A stretch of DNA of 36,419 nucleotides from Brevibacterium sp. ZH18 (GCF_022748595.1 NZ_JALDSX010000036.1:1-36419), one strand, 5' to 3'; shown: positions 25,654-33,777, counted from the stretch's first letter. Numbers and translations are program-made. Notes: generated by a model from the letters alone, not told the origin.

Positions 25654-26403
25654 TCAGGTGTAGTCGCGGGCTCCGAAGACACTCGAGCCGACGCGGACCA
25701 TCGTCGCGCCTTCGGCGATCGCGAGCTCGAAGTCGTTGCTCATGCCCATCGACAGCTCGGTCGCCTCAGCTGGGAGGACACCGGCAGCGATGAGACTCTC
25801 GCTCAGTTCACGCAGCGCGGCGTAGCTGGGACGGATCTCTTCGGCGCTCTGCCCCGGCAGGCCGATCGTCATCAGTCCGCGCAGCTGCAGTCGCGGGAAT
25901 CCGCGAAGTTCGGCCACGAGTGCCTCGGCGTCTTCAGGTGCGATGCCCGACTTCGAATCCTCACGCGAGGTGTTGACCTGGACGAAGCAGCCGACAGTGT
26001 CGTCGAGGAAGTCGAGTCGCTTGCTGATCTTCGTCGCCAGCTCAAGGTTGTCGACGGACTGGATGCAGTGCGCGTGACGCAGTGTGTGATTGACCTTGTT
26101 CTTCTGCAGGGGACCGATCAGGTGCGCCTCATGCGCCAGGTCCGCGAGCGCATCGGCCTTGCCGACGAGCTCCTGCACCTTGTTCTCGCCGATGAGCGTG
26201 AATCCGTGCTCGATGGCGACGCGGATCTTGTCCGCGGGCTGGGTCTTGGTCGCGAGCAGAACCTTCACGTCGGCACTCGTCCGACCGCTCGCCTCGGCGG
26301 CGGATGCAGCCTTTGAGGCCACCTCGTCGAGGTTGGTTCTGATGGCTGCGGCCTCCTCCGGGGAGAGCTCAGCGGACGGTGCGGTGGAATCTGTCGAACT
26401 CAT
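25654..26403 (-). CDS. yggS: YggS/PROSC-family pyridoxal-phosphate homeostasis protein
   Basis: PLP-binding TIM-barrel protein without known enzymatic activity that buffers PLP and affects amino-acid metabolism. The 249-residue protein has the PLP lysine in L-L-A-T-K-T (Lys53), the family G-E-N-K-V-Q-E-L segment, H-L-I-G-P-L-Q-K-N-K, and the closing S-M-G-M-S-N-D-F-E-L-A-I with V-R-V-G-S-S-V-F-G-A-R. An N-terminal 20 residues rich in Ser/Ala/Glu extend the usual start. ATG 26403 was chosen; the in-frame stretch to 26451 has no support. In many actinobacteria yggS sits near ftsZ/sepF; here it does not. Confidence 0.95.
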   Translation of the reverse strand: MSSTDSTAPSAELSPEEAAAIRTNLDEVASKAASAAEASGRTSADVKVLLATKTQPADKIRVAIEHGFTLIGENKVQELVGKADALADLAHEAHLIGPLQKNKVNHTLRHAHCIQSVDNLELATKISKRLDFLDDTVGCFVQVNTSREDSKSGIAPEDAEALVAELRGFPRLQLRGLMTIGLPGQSAEEIRPSYAALRELSESLIAAGVLPAEATELSMGMSNDFELAIAEGATMVRVGSSVFGARDYT

Positions 26404-26513
26404 GACTCCAGTCTTACACGGACCCGTCGAAGTTGCAGGTCCCCGGCACAAGCCTCAGCTACCTCGACTCCCGCGCACAATTTCGCGCAATCTCTCCCGC
26501 GCGCAGTACGACG

Positions 26514-26573
26514 AACGGTTGGCACGTTCTGTTCGAGATCCGTTCGCGGATCCAGCAGAACATGCCAACCGTT
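26514..26573. other. 60-nt long two-stage hairpin element
   Basis: Outer 18-bp arms 26514-26531 and 26556-26573 are complementary except for one position, which is C/A on the plus strand and a G-U wobble on the minus strand, so minus-strand RNA would pair throughout. Inside is a second hairpin, GATCCG-TTCG-CGGATC (26537-26552). No T-run follows on either side. It lies between mmsB (88 bp from its stop) and yggS on the same strand. It could be an intergenic repeat element, an RNA stabiliser or a terminator variant. Confidence 0.75.
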
Positions 26574-26581
26574 GGTGAGAG

Positions 26582-26655
26582 CCCACGTACCGAAGTGAGA
26601 ACCCACGTACCGAAGTGAAATCCCGTGGCGTCGGTGAGTTCCCGTGCGCCGGTGG
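26582..26655. repeat. 20-bp tandem repeat 3' of mmsB
   Basis: Two close copies (26582-26601 and 26602-26621, sharing CCCACGTACCGAAGTGA), then two decayed units (26622-26640 and 26641-26655). The array ends 6 bp before the mmsB stop at 26661 and begins 9 bp after the long hairpin. Confidence 0.8.
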
Positions 26656-26660
26656 TGCTC

Positions 26661-27569
26661 CTACTTCTTGGGCAGGCCCTGGGCGTTTGGATCGATGTTC
26701 TTGATCAGCGCCGAGGTGTCGAGACCTTCGAGGCCCTCGTCGATGAGCTTCTGCAGCTGGGCGTGAACGAGCTTCGCCGCTGGCAGGTCGAGTCCCTGCG
26801 TATCGGCGCCGGCAAGCGCCAGCCCGACGTCCTTATGCATGAGGGCAGTGGCGAAGCCGGGCTTGAAGTCGTTGTTCGACGCGGCTGTCGTTGTCACTCC
26901 GGGCACCGGGTACCAGGTGCGCAGGGGCCAGGAATCGCCCGAAGACACCGTGGCGATGTCGTAGAAGACCTTCGGATCGAGGCCGAAGCGATCGGCGAGA
27001 ACAGCACCTTCGACGACGCCCTGCAGGCTGATCGAGAGCATCATGTTGTTGACGATCTTGGCGGCCTGACCAGCAGCTTCACCGCCGGCGTGGAACATGT
27101 TGCCCGCCATCGGCTCGATGAAGGTCTTCGCTTCGGCGACGTCGTCATCGGTGCCGCCGAGCATGAAGGTCAGAGTGCCAGCTTCGGCACCGGTGACGCC
27201 ACCGGAGACAGGACCGTCGACGAAGCGGAAGCCGGCCTTGGCTGCCTCCGAGTGCAGAGCGCGAGCCGAATCGAAGTCGATCGTCGAGGAATCGACGAGC
27301 AGCGTCTTCGTGTCTGCATTGGCCAGGACGCCGTTAGGCTCGAGGTAGACAGCACGGGCGTGCTCACCCTTGGGCAGCATCGTGAAGATGATGTCCGCGC
27401 CGGCGACAGCCTCGGCGATCGAGTTCACTCCGGTGACACCGTTCTCCACAGCCGCAGCCAGGGCCTCGGGTACCAGGTCGAATCCGTTGACAGTGTGACC
27501 GGCCTTGACCAGGTTCGCGGTCATCGGTCGGCCCATGTTTCCCAGGCCGATCCATCCAATCGTCGACAT
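26661..27569 (-). CDS. mmsB: 3-hydroxyisobutyrate dehydrogenase
   Basis: NAD-dependent oxidation of 3-hydroxyisobutyrate to methylmalonate semialdehyde in valine catabolism. The 302-residue protein has the Rossmann motif G-L-G-N-M-G (8-13), substrate-binding S-G-G (122-124, in D-G-P-V-S-G-G-V-T-G-A-E-A-G) and catalytic Lys171 in A-A-K-I-V-N-N. ATG 27569 has GAGGAGG 7 bp upstream; the in-frame extension to 27605 is rejected. The gene is divergent from the LysR regulator at 27710, which probably controls it. The wider beta-hydroxyacid dehydrogenase family includes tartronate semialdehyde reductases, so the exact substrate is probable rather than certain. Confidence 0.92.
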   Translation of the reverse strand: MSTIGWIGLGNMGRPMTANLVKAGHTVNGFDLVPEALAAAVENGVTGVNSIAEAVAGADIIFTMLPKGEHARAVYLEPNGVLANADTKTLLVDSSTIDFDSARALHSEAAKAGFRFVDGPVSGGVTGAEAGTLTFMLGGTDDDVAEAKTFIEPMAGNMFHAGGEAAGQAAKIVNNMMLSISLQGVVEGAVLADRFGLDPKVFYDIATVSSGDSWPLRTWYPVPGVTTTAASNNDFKPGFATALMHKDVGLALAGADTQGLDLPAAKLVHAQLQKLIDEGLEGLDTSALIKNIDPNAQGLPKK

Positions 27570-27661
27570 AAAATGCCTCCTCGCATCATGTTGTGACTCA
27601 CTCAAGTGTTCCCACTCACATTACGCCAGTCGATCACCGGTCGCCGGGTCCGAAGAATCAC

Positions 27662-27689
27662 CTATTCCGCACCGGATATGTGCATGCAC
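27662..27689. promoter_or_regulatory. candidate LysR-type binding dyads in the mmsB/lysR divergent promoter
   Basis: The 140-bp gap holds an imperfect dyad TATTCCGCACCGGATA (27662-27677, T-N-A ends) and a perfect palindrome GTGCATGCAC (27680-27689), 20 bp before the lysR start. LysR proteins often bind such sites in their own divergent promoters. Which dyad, if either, is used cannot be told from sequence. Confidence 0.4.
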
Positions 27690-27709
27690 GCAGATAGGAT
27701 GGAGTCACT

Positions 27710-28585
27710 ATGGCCCTCTATGCACCTGGTGGTTCCGGATCGCAGATCTCCCCGGAGGATCTGCTGACGCTGCTCGCTGTCGCGCGTCTGGGAAAGTTCA
27801 CCGCTGCCGCCCACAGTCTCGGGCTCAACCATACGACCGTGTCTCGACGCATCGCCGCTCTTGAGAAGTCCTACGGAGAGCGCCTGCTCGTGGCCTCGCC
27901 GGACGGATGGGAGCTCAACGCGGCGGGCCGCCAGCTGCTGCCCGTGGCCGAGGACATCGAAGCCGCTCTGGGCCGCATCGATGCCCGCGAGAGCTCCTCA
28001 CTGTCGGGCACGATCCGGCTGGCATGCCCGCAGGCCTTCGCCCTCGAATTCGCAGTGCCGGCGCTGACGCAGCTGCAGCGCAGCCACCCGAGTCTGCAGA
28101 TCGAGCTCATCACCGCCACTCAGCGCGCCCGACAGTACCGCTCGGGCGTCGACATCGAGATCGTCGTCGGGCGACCGGATGCCCCGCGCAGCGTCGCCAA
28201 GCACATCCGCGACTACCGCCTCCAGCTCTACGCCGCCCAGGATTACATCGCAGCACACGGAATGCCGGTCTCACTCGACGATCTCGCCGATCACCGGCTC
28301 ATCTACTACATCGAGAACTCTCTGCAGGTCGACGACCTCGACGATGCGGCCGATGCCCTGCCGCGAAGCGCGGGATTCTTCCGGTCCACTTCGGTCCATG
28401 CGCATGTTCTCGCCACCTCGAACGGTGTCGGAATCGGGATCCTGCCCGACTTCCTCGCCCACCACAACTCTCGCCTCGTGCAGGTGCTGCCTGATCAGTT
28501 CTCGAAGCACGTCTCCTACTGGGCCTCTGTCCGCCACGAATCCCTGCGCAACGCAGGGGTCCGCAGCGTCCTCGAAGTCCTCTGA
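27710..28585 (+). CDS. LysR-family transcriptional regulator
   Basis: A 291-residue regulator with an N-terminal winged helix-turn-helix (about 14-75; L-G-L-N-H-T-T-V-S-R-R-I-A-A-L-E) and a C-terminal substrate-binding domain (about 98-290). ATG 27710 has GGATGGAG just upstream. Divergent from mmsB and convergent with bdhA, it is placed to regulate mmsB and possibly the bdhA/transporter pair. The effector cannot be deduced; a hydroxyacid such as 3-hydroxyisobutyrate or 3-hydroxybutyrate would fit the neighbours. Confidence 0.94.
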   Translation: MALYAPGGSGSQISPEDLLTLLAVARLGKFTAAAHSLGLNHTTVSRRIAALEKSYGERLLVASPDGWELNAAGRQLLPVAEDIEAALGRIDARESSSLSGTIRLACPQAFALEFAVPALTQLQRSHPSLQIELITATQRARQYRSGVDIEIVVGRPDAPRSVAKHIRDYRLQLYAAQDYIAAHGMPVSLDDLADHRLIYYIENSLQVDDLDDAADALPRSAGFFRSTSVHAHVLATSNGVGIGILPDFLAHHNSRLVQVLPDQFSKHVSYWASVRHESLRNAGVRSVLEVL

Positions 28586-28597
28586 GTCAGGCAGCGG

Positions 28598-28643
28598 GGC
28601 CAAGTGCCGCTCAAGCGGCGGGCCAAGCGCCGCTCAGGCGGCG
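28598..28643. terminator. duplicated hairpin unit at convergent lysR/bdhA 3' ends
   Basis: Two 23-bp direct copies (28598-28620 and 28621-28643, two mismatches) each form a hairpin: GCCGCT/AGCGGC at 28606-28619 and CGCCGC-TCAG-GCGGCG at 28628-28643. The second copy includes the bdhA stop. The position suits a bidirectional terminator, but there is no T-run. It also belongs to the 3'-end tandem-repeat pattern of this window. Confidence 0.6.
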
Positions 28644-29380
28644 GTCCAGCCTCCATCGATGCTGTGGGCGCTGCCGTTGATGACAGCTGCCGCATCGCTG
28701 GCCAAGAACAGGGCCAACTGGGCGATGTCGTCCGGCTCAGCGAGCTTCGGCACCGCCGAGTGGCCGAGGAAGACCTGCTCGAGGACTTCGCCTTCGCTGA
28801 TCCCGTTCGTCTTCGCCTGATCGGCGATCTGGCCCTTGACCAGGGGCGTGAGCACATAACCCGGGTTGATCGCATTGCAGGTGACCCCGCGCGGACCGGC
28901 CTCGAGCGCGGTCGTCTTCGTCAGGCCCATGAGACCGTGCTTGGCTGCGACGTAGGCGGACTTGTTCGCCGACGCGCGCAGGCCGTGCACTGACGAGAGG
29001 TTGATGATCCGCCCCCAGCCCTTCTCGTACATCCCCGGCAGCACCGCCTTCGTGAGCACGAACGGTGCCTCGAGCATGAGCGTGTTGATGAGGCGCCATT
29101 CCTCGAGCGGGAATTCGGTGATCGGGTGGATCCGCTGGATCCCGGCATTGTTGACGAGGATGTCGACGTCGAGGTCGACCCCTTCCAGCGCCGAGGTGTC
29201 CGCGAGGTTCACGGTCCACTCCTCGCCCCCGATGGTGTCGGCGACGGCTTTCGCCGAGTCTTCGTCGACGTCGGCGACGATGACGTGGGCTCCCGCTGCG
29301 GCGAGAGCTTCGCTCATCGCTTTGCCGAGCCCTGAGGCTCCGCCTGTTACGAGAGCGCGTTTGCTGCTGAGATCGACCAT
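28634..29380 (-). CDS. bdhA: 3-hydroxybutyrate dehydrogenase (SDR family)
   Basis: Short-chain dehydrogenase, 248 residues, predicted to oxidise D-3-hydroxybutyrate to acetoacetate with NAD+. Cofactor motif T-G-G-A-S-G-L-G (12-19), N-N-A-G (77-80), and the catalytic set Ser130 region, Tyr143 and Lys147 in the family-specific stretch S-S-V-H-G-L-R-A-S-A-N-K-S-A-Y-V-A-A-K-H-G-L. ATG 29380 has AAGGGAC upstream; in-frame sequence to 29461 crosses a hairpin and is rejected. It lies downstream of the MHS transporter on the same strand, suggesting joint uptake and oxidation of a hydroxyacid. Confidence 0.93.
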   Translation of the reverse strand: MVDLSSKRALVTGGASGLGKAMSEALAAAGAHVIVADVDEDSAKAVADTIGGEEWTVNLADTSALEGVDLDVDILVNNAGIQRIHPITEFPLEEWRLINTLMLEAPFVLTKAVLPGMYEKGWGRIINLSSVHGLRASANKSAYVAAKHGLMGLTKTTALEAGPRGVTCNAINPGYVLTPLVKGQIADQAKTNGISEGEVLEQVFLGHSAVPKLAEPDDIAQLALFLASDAAAVINGSAHSIDGGWTAA

Positions 29381-29432
29381 TGCTGTCCCTTCGATCGTTG
29401 TCGTGCTTCGACTGTGTTGTCCGCTGTCATGC

Positions 29433-29470
29433 ATTCGGGCGGTGCCGATGTTCATCGGCACCGCCCGAAT
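29433..29470 (-). terminator. perfect 17-bp hairpin between transporter and bdhA
   Basis: Arms ATTCGGGCGGTGCCGAT (29433-29449) and its exact complement (29454-29470) enclose a 4-nt loop. It lies 43 bp after the transporter stop and 53 bp before the bdhA start. There is no U-tract, so it may be a partial terminator, or an mRNA-stabilising hairpin setting transporter and dehydrogenase levels. Confidence 0.8.
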
Positions 29471-29512
29471 ACCGAGCTCACTATTGTGTGTTCCAGTGTT
29501 GAAATGTGGCTA

Positions 29513-30868
29513 TCAGCGCTTCAGCGCGTGACGACGATCTTTGTCCACCTGGTCGAGAGAACGCAGGTCGATTCCCTTGGTCTCACGGGTGTACATGAGC
29601 GCGATCATCGAGATGACGGCGGCTGCCAGGAGGTAGAACGCGATCGGAATCGACGAGTCGAACTTCTGCAGCAGTGCAGTCGCGATGATCGGTGCGAACG
29701 AACCGGCGACGATGGCGGTGACCTGGTATCCGGTCGAGACGCCCGAGTTGCGCATACGAGTGGGGAACATCTCCGACATGATGGCCGGCTGGCCGGCGTA
29801 CATGAGTGCGTGGAAGATGAGGCCGAGCAGGAGCGCCAAGAAGATCAGACCCCCGTTGGCCGTGTCATACAACGGGAAGGCGAAGAAGCCCCACGAAGCA
29901 GTGAGCACGATGCCGATGCCGTAGGGCAGCTTGCGTCCGACCCTGTCTGCCAAGGCACCGACCATCGGCACGAGCACGGCATGGATCGCATGTGCGCCGA
30001 GCAGCAGACCGAGGATCTCGCTTGATTCGATCCCGACCGCGATTGAGAGATAGGTGATCGAGAACGTGACGACGAGATAGTAGTGGATGTTCTCGACGAA
30101 TCGCAGACCCATGGCAGCGAAGACCTCACGCGGGTAGCGCTTGAACACAGCCTTGATGCCGTAGTCCACACCCTCCTCGATCTCTTCGGCCTGGACCTGC
30201 TCAAAGATCGGAGCATCGGTGACGCGGGTGCGAATGTAGTAGCCGATGAGGACGATGATGGCTGAGAGCCAGAACGCCACACGCCAGCCCCACGACAGGA
30301 AGTGCTCTTCGGTCAGAGTTGCGGTGAGGATGAAGAGCACCGCGGTGGCAAGCAGGTTGCCCAAGGGCACGCCTGACTGCGGGAACGACGACCAGAAACC
30401 GCGTTCCTTGTTGGGTGCGTGCTCTGCGACGAGGAGGACGGCGCCGCCCCATTCTCCGCCGACGGCGAAGCCCTGGACAATGCGCAGGAGAACGAGCAGG
30501 ATCGGAGCGAACGGACCGATCTGGTCGAAGGTCGGCAGGCAGCCCATGAGGAACGTAGCCACACCGACGAGGACGATCGAGAGCTGGAGCAGCTTCTTGC
30601 GGCCGTACTTGTCGCCGAAGTGACCGAAGACGATACCGCCGATGGGGCGGGCGATGAAGCCGACCGCATAGGTGGCGAAGCCAGCCAAGATCGGCGTCAA
30701 CGGGTCATCCGAAGGTGGGAACAGAATGTGGTTGAACACCAGTGTGGCTGCCGAGCCGTAGAGGAAGAACTCGTACCACTCGACAACGGTTCCTGCCATC
30801 GAGGCGGCGACGACCTTGCGCAGCTGTGCGCGGATCGACTTCCTCTCGGCAATGTTCGAAGAACTCAT
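29513..30868 (-). CDS. MHS-type major facilitator superfamily transporter
   Basis: Metabolite:H+ symporter of the MHS branch (ShiA/ProP/KgtP relatives), 451 residues with 12 predicted transmembrane helices. Seen: the N-terminal V-V-E-W-Y-E-F-F-L-Y-G motif (helix 1), the loop 2-3 signature G-H-F-G-D-K-Y-G-R-K-K, the G-E-W-G-G-A segment in helix 4-5 and the repeat signature A-D-R-V-G-R-K after helix 8. ATG 30868 has AAGGAGAG upstream. Next on the strand is bdhA, after a hairpin, so the substrate may be 3-hydroxybutyrate or a related organic acid (inference; the family also moves shikimate, proline/betaine and dicarboxylates). Confidence 0.93.
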   Translation of the reverse strand: MSSSNIAERKSIRAQLRKVVAASMAGTVVEWYEFFLYGSAATLVFNHILFPPSDDPLTPILAGFATYAVGFIARPIGGIVFGHFGDKYGRKKLLQLSIVLVGVATFLMGCLPTFDQIGPFAPILLVLLRIVQGFAVGGEWGGAVLLVAEHAPNKERGFWSSFPQSGVPLGNLLATAVLFILTATLTEEHFLSWGWRVAFWLSAIIVLIGYYIRTRVTDAPIFEQVQAEEIEEGVDYGIKAVFKRYPREVFAAMGLRFVENIHYYLVVTFSITYLSIAVGIESSEILGLLLGAHAIHAVLVPMVGALADRVGRKLPYGIGIVLTASWGFFAFPLYDTANGGLIFLALLLGLIFHALMYAGQPAIMSEMFPTRMRNSGVSTGYQVTAIVAGSFAPIIATALLQKFDSSIPIAFYLLAAAVISMIALMYTRETKGIDLRSLDQVDKDRRHALKR

Positions 30869-31240
30869 GACTCTCCTTGATTTCCACGATCCGCGTCACC
30901 ATTGAATGCGCGAATCGACTTGCTGTGACGTTTTGCTCCGGTTGGCCGAATGACCGTGAACCGCCTCTGTGCGGCTCCAGGTCGACGACACCCCGACGAG
31001 CATGTGACGTCTGGTCGAATATGATCCATGCAACAGTCTGCGTCATCGAGTCGACAATTTCGCGTCGTTAAGGCGCTAATTCGGGAATTCTTCTGCACAT
31101 TCCTGCACATGTGGTGTGCGCACTTCGATCTTTCCGCAGCCCATGTTCAGCCAGTGAGCCAAGACCCCTTGCCGACTTAGAGGTAGGACGAGCCGCCGGC
31201 TCGGCGCCGGCCAGCGTTCACCTGCCCTCGAGCAGGCGAG
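30869..31240. promoter_or_regulatory. 372-bp intergenic region upstream of the MHS transporter
   Basis: No gene is supported here. It should hold the transporter promoter. Two 10-bp direct repeats, TTCTGCACAT and TCCTGCACAT (31091-31110), sit one helical turn apart, about 225 bp upstream of the start, and could be activator sites. A short inverted repeat, CCTGC-CCTCGA-GCAGG, lies near 31222-31237, just after the copD-ctaG stop. Confidence 0.35.
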
Positions 31241-33322
31241 TTATCGTCTGCGCTGGTTCATCTCGCTGTCGCGGTCGGCCATCTTCGAGAGCATGTCGTT
31301 GTAGGCCCGCAGTTCGGCATCGTCGGTGCGCGCTTCGCTGCGGTCGATGCGCTTGGCCTCTCGGTCAGAGGACTTCGACCACTGCATGGCCACCATGATC
31401 GCGATGAACAGGGTCGGGAACTCTCCGATGCCCCAGGCGATTCCGCCGCCGAGCTGCTGATCCTCGATCGCTGAGTAACCCCAATCAGCACCGATGTTGC
31501 CGAACCAGTCGCCTTCGATGAGGACTTCTGAGCTCATGATCGAGATGCCGAAGAAGGCGTGGAACGCCATCGTGATCAGCAGCATCAGCAGACGCATCGG
31601 GTACGCGGGTCGCTTCACTCCCGGATCGATGCCGATGAGGGCCTGCGCGAACAGATAGCCCGCGCCCAGGAAGTGGATGATCATCAGCTCGTGACCGAGA
31701 TGCCACTCGAGGGCGTACTTCATGATCCCCGAGTAGTAGAAGATGACGAGCGAACCGGCGAAGTTCACGCTCGCGAAGATCGGGTTCGCGAAGAAGCGCA
31801 TGTACGGCGTATGGACAAGCCACAGCACCCATTCTCGGATGCCGCGCGATCCGTCCGTGCGAGCCTTCGTGCCGCGCATCAGCAGTGTGATGGGCGCTCC
31901 GAGCACCATCGGCAACGGCACCACCATGATGAGCAGCATGTGCTGGATCATGTGGCCGGAGAATTGGATCTCGCCGTAGACCCGGGCGCCGCCCGAGGTC
32001 ACGTAGACGAGGAAGATCATGCCCAGCAGCCAGCAGATCAGGCGCATCACAGGCCAGGAGTCGCCTCGGCGGCGGAGATTGACGTACCCGGCGATGTAGG
32101 CCACGGACAGACCCACCGCGACAGCGATCCACAGCGGGTCCAGGGACCATTCGGTGAAGTAGTGGGACAGCGACGGCGCAGGCGGCAATGGCTCACCGGT
32201 GAGTATCTCGGCTGGGGTGGGGTCGCCGACCGGTGCCTGCGAGACCGGCGGCTGCGATCGCGACAAGGCAACTGCCAGGCCCATCGTGGCCCCGAAGATG
32301 ACGAATTCGACGACGATGAGGCGCCAGAACTCCCTCGTCGCCGAGGCGGCTGTGCTCAGGCGGCTGATGACGAACTGGCGGTGCCAGAATCCGACCAGGC
32401 CGAGCAGAATCGTCGCGATGGCCTTCGCCACGATGATCTGGCCGTACGGGGTCATGAGATCGGCGAAGCTGTGCACGCGAAGCAGCGAATTCTCGACGCC
32501 GGAAAAGGCGACGACAACGAAGGCGACCAGGGCGAACGTCGAGTAGCGCTGGATCACGGTCCGCAGCTGCGTCGACCGGGCCAGGCCGGGACCGAGGAGG
32601 GCGATGACGAAGAGTCCGCCCAACCAGATCGTGACTCCCAGGAGATGCAGGCCGATGCTGTTGACAGCTTGGGTGTGGCCTGAGGCTTCAGCCGAGTGCC
32701 CCATCAGGGCCAACGGAATCATCACGCCCACACTGAGCACGGCGGCTGCCGCGACGCCGAGGTAGGAGCGCGAGCCGAAGCATAGCGTCGAAGCCATGGC
32801 GATGAGGACGACGATGAGGATCCAGAGCTGCCCGAATGCGATCTGAGTGAGAAATACGCCGAGCTGGCTGGAGAAGTCCAGGTAGGCCTGAGCGCCCACG
32901 GTGTCGACGAATGTGAAGACGAGGACGGCAACCGCGGAGATCGTCCAGACGATGGACGCCACCTCGGCGATTTTGAGTGCCTTCTCCCACAGCGGGTCGA
33001 GGGCGGGCCCGGCACCGTTTGCAGCGGGCCGTGCGTTCTTCGTGGTCTTCCTGCCGCCGGTACCGCGTCCGGCCGTGCGAGGGAGGATGAGGAGGGCGAA
33101 CATCAGCGCACCAATGGTCACCGACATCGCCAAGTTGAACACGAATTTCGCGGCCGGAAGCCCAAATCTCACAGAGGGTCCGGGATCATTCAGCAGCGTC
33201 GCCTCGGCGGCTCCGGTGAAGAGCATCGCCAGCAGGCCGACGACGAGTCCGAGGATGACAACGATCGGAACGGCAGCGCGTGCGGCGAACCGGACGATCG
33301 GTTCGAAGACTTGGGATTTCAC
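31241..33322 (-). CDS. CopD / CtaG fusion: copper resistance and cytochrome oxidase assembly protein
   Basis: Integral membrane fusion of 693 residues. The N-terminal half (about 1-380) is CopD-like, with several helices and the His-bearing region M-G-H-S-A-E-A-S-G-H-T-Q-A-V-N-S-I-G-L-H. The C-terminal half (about 410-660) is a caa3-type CtaG domain with the helix motif H-M-I-Q-H-M-L-L-I, L-G-H-E-L-M-I-I-H-F and W-G-Y-S-A-I-E-D-Q-Q-L-G-G. CopD imports or handles copper, and CtaG helps build the CuB site of cytochrome oxidase, so the fusion links the two. GTG 33322 puts the first helix at the N-terminus; the frame runs to 33469 into the hup terminator and is rejected. It complements the copper genes at 0.7-3.5 kb. 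Confidence 0.92.
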   Translation of the reverse strand: MKSQVFEPIVRFAARAAVPIVVILGLVVGLLAMLFTGAAEATLLNDPGPSVRFGLPAAKFVFNLAMSVTIGALMFALLILPRTAGRGTGGRKTTKNARPAANGAGPALDPLWEKALKIAEVASIVWTISAVAVLVFTFVDTVGAQAYLDFSSQLGVFLTQIAFGQLWILIVVLIAMASTLCFGSRSYLGVAAAAVLSVGVMIPLALMGHSAEASGHTQAVNSIGLHLLGVTIWLGGLFVIALLGPGLARSTQLRTVIQRYSTFALVAFVVVAFSGVENSLLRVHSFADLMTPYGQIIVAKAIATILLGLVGFWHRQFVISRLSTAASATREFWRLIVVEFVIFGATMGLAVALSRSQPPVSQAPVGDPTPAEILTGEPLPPAPSLSHYFTEWSLDPLWIAVAVGLSVAYIAGYVNLRRRGDSWPVMRLICWLLGMIFLVYVTSGGARVYGEIQFSGHMIQHMLLIMVVPLPMVLGAPITLLMRGTKARTDGSRGIREWVLWLVHTPYMRFFANPIFASVNFAGSLVIFYYSGIMKYALEWHLGHELMIIHFLGAGYLFAQALIGIDPGVKRPAYPMRLLMLLITMAFHAFFGISIMSSEVLIEGDWFGNIGADWGYSAIEDQQLGGGIAWGIGEFPTLFIAIMVAMQWSKSSDREAKRIDRSEARTDDAELRAYNDMLSKMADRDSEMNQRRR

Positions 33323-33439
33323 AGGGCGCAGCCCGCCGTTTCTCTCATGATTCCAGGATATCGCCCGAGTCTGGGGACCAGCCACTTGCGAGGGTCGGAC
33401 GTGGTCGAGATCTCGGCGATCCGCCGCGGTGAGGACACA

Positions 33440-33471
33440 AAATGGCCCGGACCAATCGGTCCGGGCCATTT
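33440..33471 (-). terminator. rho-independent terminator of hup
   Basis: Perfect 14-bp stem (33440-33453 with 33458-33471), loop AATC on the plus strand. On the minus strand it ends in ATTTTG, a usable U-run. It begins 19 bp after the hup stop and is the clearest canonical terminator in the window. Confidence 0.9.
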
Positions 33472-33489
33472 GATGCTAGTGCACGAAGG

Positions 33490-33777
33490 TCACTTCGGGG
33501 TGCCAGCGGCAGCCTTCAGCTTCGAACCAGCGGACAGCTTGACAGAGTAGCCAGCCTTGATCTGGATCTCTTCACCGGTCTGCGGGTTGCGGCCCTTGCG
33601 AGCGGCACGCTCGGTGCGCTCGACGGACAGCCAACCTGGAATGGTGAGCTTTTCGCCCTTGCCGACGACGTCAGAGAAGACATCGAAGACACCATCAAGA
33701 ACATCCGAGACCTGCTTCTGGGTCAGTCCGGACTTTTCTGCAACTTCTGCAACGAGCTCACTACGGTTCTTAGCCAT
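33490..33777 (-). CDS. hup: HU-family nucleoid protein
   Basis: DNA-bending histone-like protein, 95 residues, with the HU opening M-A-K-N-R-S-E-L-V, the family core and the DNA-contacting arm R-K-G-R-N-P-Q-T-G-E-E-I at about 60-71. The long Lys/Ala C-terminal tail of mycobacterial HupB is absent, so it is the short form. AAGGAGG precedes the ATG. Apparently monocistronic with its own terminator. Confidence 0.96.
   Translation of the reverse strand: MAKNRSELVAEVAEKSGLTQKQVSDVLDGVFDVFSDVVGKGEKLTIPGWLSVERTERAARKGRNPQTGEEIQIKAGYSVKLSAGSKLKAAAGTPK

Noticed and set aside
22179..28643. Tandem repeats considered as CRISPR arrays
   Set aside because: Units are contiguous without unique spacers, only 2-5 copies, and no cas genes are present.
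33323..33469. Upstream extension of the CopD-CtaG frame
   Set aside because: It runs into the hup terminator hairpin and encodes no membrane or family sequence; GTG 33322 fits the first helix.
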